A DNA stretch of 45,270 nucleotides from Verrucomicrobiota bacterium (lineage in GTDB: Bacteria; Verrucomicrobiota; Verrucomicrobiia; Verrucomicrobiales; Verrucomicrobiaceae): positions 1 through 45,270 of the forward strand of contig CAUJJC010000354.1 of the NCBI GenBank assembly GCA_963204975.1, in the 5' to 3' direction. This document shows positions 33,824 through 41,634 of the stretch, piece after piece. The notes under the pieces are model-generated. The model saw only the letters and a list, made by a program, of their open reading frames with translations. It ran no database searches and was not told the origin of the DNA. Position 1 is the stretch's first letter. The number at the start of each line of letters is the position of its first letter. The translations under genes and the position numbers were made by a program.

Positions 33824-35659
33824 ATGAACGACTGCTGGGAGATTCTTGGCCTTGATCCATCCACCGCCACGGAGCGGGAGGTAAAATCTGCGTATGCACG
33901 CCTGATCAAGAAGCACCGCCCCGACGAAGACCCCGAGGGTTTTCAAAGGGTGCGACAGGCGTTCGAGGCAGCCGTGGCTTGGTTGGCCTCGGGGCGTGAT
34001 CGTGGGTCCGAAACGGTGATCATCCCCAACGATCCTGTGCCGGAGAAATCCGCAGCGCCCGTGCCTCCTGCCTTGATTGAGGTCGAGATCGAAATCATTG
34101 CCGCACGCGATGCGAACAATCTGGCGACGATGGCGCTCGCGATGACGAAGCTGCTGCCCGTGTGCCTGGAGATCGCGCCGGGGGCCGCAGGGGTGCAGCT
34201 TTGGCAGGATTCCCTCCGCCGCGTGACCGAGGGCCGTGTGGATAGGCTAGTGCCAGGGGTGATGACGGCGCAACTCATGACGGAACTCGAGCATGGCAGT
34301 GCGGTGATCACTCACGCCGTGCTCGATCATTGTGAGGCGGTGAACGAGATGACGCCGGTGTTGGCGCTTGGCAGTGCCATCTTGGAGTCGCCGAAGCGAG
34401 TGGCGAGTTACGAGGGGAGTATCGCTGCTCTGCGCGTGGCATTGTTGACCGGCTTCTTGGTGCCGATGAATGCACCGAAGCTATGCAACATCGCTTTCCC
34501 CCATGTGGACAAGCAGGCGCGCGAGCACCTGATCCCACAGGCCGAACAGCAGGCTGCGATTGGGCGCATCATGTTCGGCTTGAAGCACGAGTTGATACGC
34601 TTCTGGCATCCGCGCATTCTGCGTCCGCAGTTCTCATGGAACTGGGACGATGAGGAGTCACAGCGTGCGCTGGCCGAACTCGCGAAGGCACGCGACGCCT
34701 ACTGGCAGGGCTACAACATCATCCGGCAAGTGGCCTCCGAGGACTGGTTCACGAAGCTGGAGGCGACTGTCAAAGACCATCATGGGCTGCCTGTGGCGGG
34801 AGGCATGGGCAGTGGAGGTTCGCTGCCTCCCCAGAAGCGTTCGTTTTCATGGCCTACATGGCTGACGTGGCCAGTGATAGTGATCTTGGTCAACGTGATT
34901 CGAGTCATTGCTATCAATCAAAGCCATGAGCCGAAGCCTGTGAGCTATCCTCCTGCCAGACCCACGCCGAGCAATGACTGGACCCCTGCAAGGCAGCCCG
35001 CCATAAGCCCCGTGACGATCTCAAATCCAGCGGGAGATTTGTCGCAGGACTTGGGTAGGATGGTGATTGAGGCCGAGGCGTTGGAACGTCGAGTGAAGGG
35101 TGTGCTCGATGAGGGCGTCCCGAGTTTGCGGGATACCAGCCGGGTTTCAGGCTCCGCTTCGTCAGAGCAAAGCATTGAGGCGTCTCGCCTAGCAGGTGCG
35201 GCTCAAGCGCGATCCGACAAACTGCGCAGCCAAGACCTGAGCATCATTCCCTGGTTGAATGGCCTGCATCGTCTGGACCAGGAAGGATATGAAAAGGTGA
35301 CCGCTGCATCGATTTCGCAGAAGGACCAGATCGTTCGAGATTATCGAGTGAAGATGCACGCTCTGCTCAACGAGATGCAAGGCGCGCTTAGCAGTCCGGA
35401 GTCTAAGCAGCGCTGCCTGGAGGCCATTCTGTATGACAAACGCACGAGCCTGGCAGAGACCGAGGTGGTGATGCTGCACATGGCGGACAACATGGTGATC
35501 GATACGTTCCTGCCCGTGTGGGAAGATGTAGCCATGCTTCGTCCGCCGGTGCTGCCAGCGATCTCCGCCGTGGCGGCACATCTCCTGAAGGTGCGGAGCA
35601 ACAACCTCTTCACGAGTGATCGCGAACGTGTTGAGGCGCTCGCCAATCGCAAACCGTGA
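33824..35659 (+). CDS. J-domain-like protein with one membrane segment
   Basis: A 611-residue protein. The N-terminal 50 residues look like a J domain (CWEILGLDPSTATEREVKSA, then YARLIKKHRPDEDPEGFQRV). The usual HPD tripeptide is shifted: residues 31-34 read H-R-P-D, so the aligned motif is RPD. A helical middle part (about 85-320) and a membrane segment (about 342-365) follow, then a proline-rich linker and a second helical region (about 410-600). Similar cytoplasmic J-like proteins with a membrane anchor occur in several phyla; their partners are poorly known. The ATG at 33824 was chosen over an upstream one at 33791. The gene ends 12 bp from the convergent pfkA stop. Confidence 0.75.
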   Translation: MNDCWEILGLDPSTATEREVKSAYARLIKKHRPDEDPEGFQRVRQAFEAAVAWLASGRDRGSETVIIPNDPVPEKSAAPVPPALIEVEIEIIAARDANNLATMALAMTKLLPVCLEIAPGAAGVQLWQDSLRRVTEGRVDRLVPGVMTAQLMTELEHGSAVITHAVLDHCEAVNEMTPVLALGSAILESPKRVASYEGSIAALRVALLTGFLVPMNAPKLCNIAFPHVDKQAREHLIPQAEQQAAIGRIMFGLKHELIRFWHPRILRPQFSWNWDDEESQRALAELAKARDAYWQGYNIIRQVASEDWFTKLEATVKDHHGLPVAGGMGSGGSLPPQKRSFSWPTWLTWPVIVILVNVIRVIAINQSHEPKPVSYPPARPTPSNDWTPARQPAISPVTISNPAGDLSQDLGRMVIEAEALERRVKGVLDEGVPSLRDTSRVSGSASSEQSIEASRLAGAAQARSDKLRSQDLSIIPWLNGLHRLDQEGYEKVTAASISQKDQIVRDYRVKMHALLNEMQGALSSPESKQRCLEAILYDKRTSLAETEVVMLHMADNMVIDTFLPVWEDVAMLRPPVLPAISAVAAHLLKVRSNNLFTSDRERVEALANRKP

Positions 35660-35670
35660 TGCGGGGGGGC

Positions 35671-36921
35671 TTATTCGTTGCCCACGGGGGTCCACGAACT
35701 GAGCGCACGATGCAGGCGCAGGTAATCGCGGACACGCTTGGCCGTTCTCTCCAAAGGAGGCGCACCGAAAGGCACGATCTCGATCTCTCCATTCACCAAG
35801 GCCGTGACACCATTCTTGCCATCTTCCTTCATGGCTTCGTGGATCGCTGCCTCGGCGAAGCGTGCGGACAAGATGCAGTCCTGTGGCGACGTGTGCCCGC
35901 CACGCTGCAAGTGACCGAGCACCGAAGGGCGAATCTCCAGATCGGCAAAGCGACCACCGGGACGTGAGAAGTAGTCCTTGAAGGCATCGGCGAGCACGTA
36001 GGCGCGGTTGCGCTTCGAGTGAGTGTCATGGCCCATTACTTCGGGCTCAAAGGTGACGCCCTCGGCAATGAGCACGATGGTGTGGGAACGTCCGGCATCG
36101 AAACCCACTTCGATCGAAGCGGCGAGGATCTGCATGCCCTGCTCGGTCAGAGGTTCACCTTCATTTGGAACGATGACCACCTCGGCACCGGAGGCAATGG
36201 CGGCGAGGCGGGCAAGTTCGCCGCTCTTGGCCCCCATCGTTTCGAGCACCATCACGCGGCGATGGCTGCGGGCGGTGTCTTTGAAATGATCGACGGCCCA
36301 CACGAGGGTGCTCACGGCTGTGTCCACGCCGATGGCCATCTCGGAAAATTCGAGGTCGTTGTCGATGGTCGCAGGCACGCCGATGATGCGGAGATTACTC
36401 TCTTCGGAGAGGCACTTGGCACCTGCGAGTGAGCCATCGCCGCCGACGACGATCAAGGCGCGCACGCCCAGCTTGCCCAGCACTTCGATGACTTTCTCGC
36501 GCACCTCGGGTTTCTTGAATTCAAGGCAGCGTGCCGACCCGAGAATGATGCCACCATCACCGACGATCCCGCTCACCGAGGGGTGATCCATGAAGACGAG
36601 GTGCTGTGGCTGGCGATCATTCACCAGGCCCCAGCGACCGGTCCACTTCTCCGTGAGAGCCTTCAGGCCTTCGAGGTCGGCATCGGCCTGGGCAGCAGCG
36701 GAGACGAGACCGCGATAACCATTGAGAACGCCCAGCACTGGCACGTTGTAAAGATTGAGGCCGAAGCGGGTGATCGCGCGCAGGAAGGCATTCATGCCTG
36801 GGGCATCACCGCCACTGAAAAGGACGGCTACGGGGCGGTTGGCAAAGCGGTGCAGATCGTCTCGGGAGGAGGCTGGGGTCATGAGCGGCGGTTGGAGTGG
36901 AGAGGTGCCCTTAGCGAGCAT
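35671..36921 (-). CDS. pfkA: 6-phosphofructokinase
   Basis: A 416-residue PFK of glycolysis, longer than the E. coli enzyme. It has the ATP/substrate motif GGDAPGMNAF near residue 37, a VVGGDGSLAGA segment, and the catalytic PATIDND motif with the proton-abstracting Asp. GGDGS, rather than GGDD, suggests the ATP-dependent form and not the pyrophosphate-dependent form. The proline-rich N-terminus may be trimmed if translation starts at ATG 36882 instead of 36921; neither start has a clear ribosome binding site. It is convergent with the J-like gene and divergent from the small secreted gene at 36999. Confidence 0.94.
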   Translation of the reverse strand: MLAKGTSPLQPPLMTPASSRDDLHRFANRPVAVLFSGGDAPGMNAFLRAITRFGLNLYNVPVLGVLNGYRGLVSAAAQADADLEGLKALTEKWTGRWGLVNDRQPQHLVFMDHPSVSGIVGDGGIILGSARCLEFKKPEVREKVIEVLGKLGVRALIVVGGDGSLAGAKCLSEESNLRIIGVPATIDNDLEFSEMAIGVDTAVSTLVWAVDHFKDTARSHRRVMVLETMGAKSGELARLAAIASGAEVVIVPNEGEPLTEQGMQILAASIEVGFDAGRSHTIVLIAEGVTFEPEVMGHDTHSKRNRAYVLADAFKDYFSRPGGRFADLEIRPSVLGHLQRGGHTSPQDCILSARFAEAAIHEAMKEDGKNGVTALVNGEIEIVPFGAPPLERTAKRVRDYLRLHRALSSWTPVGNE

Positions 36922-36998
36922 TGAAGGCGGAGCAAGAAAGTGATGGATGAGTTCTTGAACACTTGACGATCCCGGAATGGTGCGGCTAAAAATCTCCC

Positions 36999-37508
36999 AT
37001 GTTCAGAGCGCTTCTTTTTTCTGCTGTGCTTTTCAGCCTTCCCGCCTACGCCCGTCTGGGTGAAACTTTGGATGAGTGTGTAGCCCGATACGGAGATGTC
37101 GTGGAGCGCAAGCCCTCAAAGACTCCCGGCAGCGATCCCGATGTTTGCCTGTTTACCAAGAGCGGCATTACTATTGTGGCGGAGTTCAAGGCGGGCAAAG
37201 CCTGGAAGATTCTCTATCGCATGTCAGGCATGGATTCCGCCGCTGTGCAGACACTCCTCTCCGCCGAGGCCACGGGTGATGGCTGGAGTCCAGCGATCAA
37301 GATGGGCAATCAAGAGGTGAGCATCTCTGATGACCATGATCGCATCGCCATCCGTCAGCTCACTCGCCGTCCTGAAGATATGGCCACACTGACCTTCGTG
37401 ACCAAGGCCTTCGCTGCCGCCAATCGTGCAGACTACGAGACCAAGCTGGCGATGATTCCGGACGAACTGAAGCGTCGCGAAGAGGCTCGCCCGCTCAAGG
37501 GCTTGTGA
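36999..37508 (+). CDS. Small secreted protein, unknown function
   Basis: A 169-residue protein with a signal peptide (MFRALLFSAVLFSLPAYA, cleavage near residue 18). The mature part begins RLGETLDECVARYGDVVER, a pattern seen in many verrucomicrobial small exported proteins. There are two cysteines (near residues 27 and 51) that could form a disulfide. No catalytic motif is visible. The gene lies just before tRNA-Val, and its function is unknown. Confidence 0.8.
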   Translation: MFRALLFSAVLFSLPAYARLGETLDECVARYGDVVERKPSKTPGSDPDVCLFTKSGITIVAEFKAGKAWKILYRMSGMDSAAVQTLLSAEATGDGWSPAIKMGNQEVSISDDHDRIAIRQLTRRPEDMATLTFVTKAFAAANRADYETKLAMIPDELKRREEARPLKGL

Positions 37509-37536
37509 TCCCAGGCGCAAGCATTTCAAAATCTAT

Positions 37537-37565
37537 TTGCGACACGCGGCCCGGCGATGTAGAAA
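37537..37565 (+). promoter_or_regulatory. Possible promoter of tRNA-Val
   Basis: TTGCGA (37537-37542) and TAGAAA (37560-37565) are 17 bases apart, and the tRNA starts 28 bases after the second box. The fit to sigma-70 consensus is partial; its position is the main support. Confidence 0.35.
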
Positions 37566-37593
37566 GCCGCCCGCTTTTAGCGGACCAAGATTC

Positions 37594-37668
37594 GCGCGAT
37601 TAGCTCAGTGGTAGAGCATTACCTTGACATGGTAGGGGCCACAGGTTCGAACCCTGTATCGCGCACCA
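37594..37668 (+). tRNA. tRNA-Val (anticodon GAC)
   Basis: A 75-base tRNA with CCA encoded. The acceptor stem GCGCGAT pairs with ATCGCGC. The D-arm contains TAGCTCAGTGGTAGAGCA. The anticodon stem TTACC/GGTAG (one mismatch-tolerant pair) encloses TTGACAT with GAC at 37626-37628. The T-arm is ACAGG-TTCGAAC-CCTGT. The discriminator is A, typical of Val. Confidence 0.98.
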
Positions 37669-37713
37669 TCCCGAAGCGCTCAGCGCATTGATGGCACCGG
37701 GCTTACTGCCTTC

Positions 37714-38625
37714 TTATCTTCGGTCTTTGAGTTCCTTCGTGCGGGCATCGATCTTGCCGATCTTGTCGGCTGCCGATTTGAGCTTGGACTCAAGCGCATG
37801 GATCTTCCGTTCGAGGAAGCGTGTGTTGGTTGCGTTGGCCAGTAGGGAGCCAAGACCAGCCTGACCCGAGGTAAAGTCGCGGCGTAGGGCATCGTTGATG
37901 ATCTTGCTTTCGAAGAACTTGTGAAGGTCCACCTCGCCGGTCTGGGAGTTGGCTTCCGCACCCGTGGTCACGCTCTTGCGCAGGTGGTAGTTGGTCAGCA
38001 CCTGAGGCACCACCATCACATCGTGGTGAGTGAGGAAGCGCAGGTTGAAGTCCCAGTCTTCCAGCACCGGCAAATCATTCGCGTAGCCGCCGGTGCGCTC
38101 CAGCGCGGAACGGCGATAGATGAAAGCATGAATGCAAAACGCATTCACGATGGCCAGCCGGGCGAGGGTCACGTTGTGCAGGTCTTCGTTGAGCACGTAA
38201 TCGCGCTGAGGTTGCAGACCCTCTTCGACGGAGGTCTCCTCGATCACGCGAGTCTGGCACACGATGCCTGCCACGCTCGGCGTGGGCGCGCGATCTAGGG
38301 CTTCGATCATGAGGCGCAGGAAGTCCGGGTGCCAGGTGTCGTCGTCGTCGAGCACCGTGATCAGCTCGCTGTCCGAGTGGGCCAGCCCATGATTGAGCGG
38401 AGCGCCTCTCATGCCAGGCGTCGGGTTGTCATAGGCCAGCACGCGCACACGTCCGGCAATGGCGGCAGCACGAGGCTGCAAGACGCTGTCCACCGCCGCA
38501 TCGGTCCCGCCATTGATGATCACACACTCCCAGTCGGCATACGTTTGCGCGAGCAGCGAGTCCAGCATCCGGCCCAACATGCGTGGGCGGTCTATGGTGC
38601 GGGTGAGAATGGAGAGGCGGGCCAT
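37714..38625 (-). CDS. Family 2 glycosyltransferase
   Basis: A 303-residue GT-A fold enzyme without signal peptide. The N-terminal SILTRTIDRPRMLGRMLDSL stretch is typical of GT2. The DxD-type metal motif is in VLDDDDTW (D93-D96), and the likely catalytic base lies in LEDWDF (E189, D190). The C-terminal 45 residues form a charged coiled-coil-like tail (LERKIHALESKLKSAADKIG), which suggests assembly or membrane association. GT2 enzymes of this kind add sugars to lipopolysaccharide, exopolysaccharide or glycoproteins; the acceptor is not known. It stands alone between tRNA-Val and the ceramidase-like gene. Confidence 0.9.
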   Translation of the reverse strand: MARLSILTRTIDRPRMLGRMLDSLLAQTYADWECVIINGGTDAAVDSVLQPRAAAIAGRVRVLAYDNPTPGMRGAPLNHGLAHSDSELITVLDDDDTWHPDFLRLMIEALDRAPTPSVAGIVCQTRVIEETSVEEGLQPQRDYVLNEDLHNVTLARLAIVNAFCIHAFIYRRSALERTGGYANDLPVLEDWDFNLRFLTHHDVMVVPQVLTNYHLRKSVTTGAEANSQTGEVDLHKFFESKIINDALRRDFTSGQAGLGSLLANATNTRFLERKIHALESKLKSAADKIGKIDARTKELKDRR

Positions 38626-38748
38626 GGCGGAATAGCCCGTATTCCGCAGGCGCTTTCAAGACGCAATTTCTGTCTTTCGCGCAGTGCCCATCGCGCGTGA
38701 AGGACGCGGAGTGAAGTCGTCCCGCCGCGTCGTAGTGGTCGATCATCC

Positions 38749-40257
38749 ATGCGCCCCTCGACCTTCCTCGCTGCCATCGTTCTTCTGTTGTTGTCCGTGC
38801 CAGCGTCCACGCAGGCTGCCCTGCTCGCAGGCACGGCGCGGGTGGACATCACGGATCGTGCGGCGGGTCCGGTCAATGATCCTTGCTACGCCAAGGCGCT
38901 CGTCTTGAAGAACGGCGAGACCACGGCGGTGCTCGTGACCGTGGATGCCGTGTCGATTGGCGGCATCGGGCGCATCGGCAATGGCTTCATGGCCACGGTG
39001 CGTGCAGCTTTGCAAACCGATCTCGGCATCGCGCCATCGAGCCTCGTCGTCAATGCGAGCCATTGCCACGGCATCGTGCGTGGCGACCTCGAGCCCCTGG
39101 TGGTGCAGGCGGTGAAGGAGGCCATGGCCAAGCTGGTGCCTGTGCGCGCAGGTGCGGGCGTCGGCCACGAGGATCGGATCAGTGAGAACCGGCGACTGAA
39201 GATGAAAGACGGCAGCGAGGTGGACATGCGCCGCGCCTACTCCATGCCTCGCGATGAAGACATGGCCAGCGTGGGGCCGATCGATCCCCAGATTGGCCTG
39301 CTACGCCTGGATCGTGAGGACGGTCGGCCCCTCGCCGTGCTGTATCAGTTCGCCTGCCATCCGATCATGAACCCGCCGCACAAGGGATGCTCCGCGGACT
39401 ACCCGGGCTATGCCTCGAAGGTGATCGAGGAGGCGCTCGGTGTGGGCGCGATGGCCTTCTTCGTGCAGGGCTGTGGCGGCGACATCAATCCCATCCGCTA
39501 CAAGGAGGTGAGCCGCACCCCGGATGCGGAGCCACTGGGCACGATGCTCGGAGCCAGTGTGCTCAAGGCTGCCCAACAGATCAAAACATCCAACGCCGCC
39601 ACCCTGCGCGTGAGCAACGAAGTCGTCGCCGTGCCGCGTGCCGCCGATTACGAGACCCGCATCACGCGCATCGAGGCCGAGCAGAAGCGCCTGCTCGCCG
39701 CGCTGCGCCCCACCAACATCAACTTCAAGACCTTCCTCCCCCTGCTCATCCAGCAGCGTCTCTCACCCGAGATGCCATCGCACTACGGGCAAAGCTATCT
39801 CCATGACAAGGCGCAGGGTCGCGATCCCATCGTGAAGCTGGACACGGACAATCGCGCTCTCGTCGATGCCTACCTGACCAACATCAGCACCATGGAGCAG
39901 CTCACGCGGTTGAACACCAACCTCGCGTTGCTCAAGAAGCACCTCGAAGAGACGAAGGCCGCGGCGAAGGCGACGATTGATACGGAGGTCTGCGGGCTTC
40001 GCGTGGGCGACTTCAAGCTCGTCACCTTCCCAGGCGAACTTACCGTGCGCATCGGGCTCAACATCAAGAAAGCCGTGAACGATCCGCACGCCTTCGTCTC
40101 CGGCTACACCAATGGCTACTACTTCTACATGCCCACCGTCGAGCAGCGGAACAACACGGGCTACGCGCAGGAGGATTGCGACACGCTCGTCGCTCCCGAG
40201 TGGCAGGCCATCTTCGAGAGCAAGGCCATCGCGGTGTTGAAGGCCTTGTCGAATTGA
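38749..40257 (+). CDS. Neutral/alkaline ceramidase-like secreted protein
   Basis: A 502-residue exported protein (signal peptide about 1-23, ending TQA) of the neutral/alkaline non-lysosomal ceramidase N-terminal domain type. Metal-site segments fit that family: NASHCHGIVRGD, where ceramidases have a THTHSG-like pattern, and FACHPIMNPPHKGCSADYPGYAS. A VQGCGGDINP segment is also characteristic. Relatives are widespread in Planctomycetes and Verrucomicrobiota next to other secreted hydrolases. Most have not been tested for ceramidase activity, so the substrate may be another amide. It is followed after 42 bp by the M19 homologue, in the same direction. Confidence 0.85.
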   Translation: MRPSTFLAAIVLLLLSVPASTQAALLAGTARVDITDRAAGPVNDPCYAKALVLKNGETTAVLVTVDAVSIGGIGRIGNGFMATVRAALQTDLGIAPSSLVVNASHCHGIVRGDLEPLVVQAVKEAMAKLVPVRAGAGVGHEDRISENRRLKMKDGSEVDMRRAYSMPRDEDMASVGPIDPQIGLLRLDREDGRPLAVLYQFACHPIMNPPHKGCSADYPGYASKVIEEALGVGAMAFFVQGCGGDINPIRYKEVSRTPDAEPLGTMLGASVLKAAQQIKTSNAATLRVSNEVVAVPRAADYETRITRIEAEQKRLLAALRPTNINFKTFLPLLIQQRLSPEMPSHYGQSYLHDKAQGRDPIVKLDTDNRALVDAYLTNISTMEQLTRLNTNLALLKKHLEETKAAAKATIDTEVCGLRVGDFKLVTFPGELTVRIGLNIKKAVNDPHAFVSGYTNGYYFYMPTVEQRNNTGYAQEDCDTLVAPEWQAIFESKAIAVLKALSN

Positions 40258-40299
40258 GCCCCAGGGAAAGCCCGCCGCTCGCGCGAGCGTAGTGGCTTC

Positions 40300-41634
40300 A
40301 TGTCGCACACCCGTCGCTCCCTTCTTCGTCAGCTCCCGCTCGCTGCGCTCGCCAGCACCTTCCACATCCATGTGCGCGGCCAGGAGGCGAAGCGGACCTG
40401 GGCCACGGGCAATCCCGTGATCGACAAGGCCCGCGAGATCGCCATCCGCCTGCTCCAGCCCACCCAGGCGCAGCTCGATCACGCGTGGGAGCTGCATTTC
40501 CAGTCGATCGTCTTCGAGTCCTACGGCTTCGCCCCGCGCTTCGCCATTGATGGCGCGGCGATCAATCAAGCCATCCAGGACGGTGCCTCACGCGATGAGG
40601 TGGAGGACTTGCGCGAGAGTTCCATGATGAACCATGGAGCCACCAGCGAGCGCGAGCGGAAGGAGTTCCTCGATGCCATGGCTGCGGCTGGTGTGACCTG
40701 CATCTTCCAAAACGCCGGCGAGGAGGGCAATGATCCGCTGCGCCTCATCAAGCGCCTCGCGCACTTCACGCGTGCGACCGACTTGATGAAGCCCGCCCTC
40801 AGCAAGGTGGTCACCGTGGAGGAAGTCGAGGCCGTGAAGAAGGCGGGCAATGTCTGCCTCTGCTTCACCGGCAATGGTGTGCCGCTGCGCGGTGCGTGGG
40901 AGAGCGTGCGCGATGAGATGCGCTACATCCGCGTCTTCCACGAGCTGGGCATCCGCATGATGCACCTCACTTACAACCGCCGGAACCCCATCGGCGACGG
41001 GGCAGGGGAACCCCACGATGGCGGCCTGAGCGACTTCGGCAAGACGGTGGTCGCCGAGATGAACAAGCTCGGCATCATCGTCGATGTCGCCCATAGCGGA
41101 TGGACCACCGCGCTCGAAGCGGCCAAGGCATCCGCCAGGCCCATGGTCGCCAGCCACACCACCTGCGCCTCGCTTTACAAGCACTTCCGCGGCAAGCCCG
41201 ATGAAACCATCAAGGCCATCTGCGACACCGATGGTCTCGTCGGCATGTGTTGCATCCCCCGCTTCCTCGGTGGCAAAGGCGACATCACCGCGCTGCTCGA
41301 TCACCTGGATCATGTCATCAAGAAGTTCGGTGCCCGTCACGCCGCGATTGGTTGCGACACCGCCTACGTCTCGCGCTTCGACAAAGAAGAGCGCGCGAAG
41401 ATCCAGAAGCGCGCCGACGGCACCTCACCGCTCGGCGGTGCAGGCGACCGCTGGGAGCACCTCTGGCCCAAGGACGACTTCCAGTCCACGCCCGAGGCCG
41501 ACCTCAGCGTCTCGTGGAGCAACTGGCCCCTCTTCACCCTCGGCATGATCATGCGCGGCCACAGCGACGACGCCATTCGTCAGGTGATCGGCGGCAACAT
41601 CATGCGCGTGCTGAAGGCGAATACCCTCGCGTGA
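40300..41634 (+). CDS. Membrane dipeptidase (M19) homologue
   Basis: A 444-residue exported protein with a Tat-like N-terminus (MSHTRRSLLRQLPLAALAST). The barrel of renal-dipeptidase-like M19 proteins is recognised by DVAHSGWTT (H265), ASHTTCASLYKHFRG (H286) and AIGCDTAY. Two expected metal ligands look altered: the N-terminal HxD reads H66-F-Q68, and the bridging Glu region reads TGNGVPL (N192). It may bind only one metal or have a changed reaction. It shares direction and spacing (42 bp) with the ceramidase-like gene, so both may be in one transcript. Its stop codon directly abuts the stop of the convergent fusion gene. Confidence 0.85.
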   Translation: MSHTRRSLLRQLPLAALASTFHIHVRGQEAKRTWATGNPVIDKAREIAIRLLQPTQAQLDHAWELHFQSIVFESYGFAPRFAIDGAAINQAIQDGASRDEVEDLRESSMMNHGATSERERKEFLDAMAAAGVTCIFQNAGEEGNDPLRLIKRLAHFTRATDLMKPALSKVVTVEEVEAVKKAGNVCLCFTGNGVPLRGAWESVRDEMRYIRVFHELGIRMMHLTYNRRNPIGDGAGEPHDGGLSDFGKTVVAEMNKLGIIVDVAHSGWTTALEAAKASARPMVASHTTCASLYKHFRGKPDETIKAICDTDGLVGMCCIPRFLGGKGDITALLDHLDHVIKKFGARHAAIGCDTAYVSRFDKEERAKIQKRADGTSPLGGAGDRWEHLWPKDDFQSTPEADLSVSWSNWPLFTLGMIMRGHSDDAIRQVIGGNIMRVLKANTLA

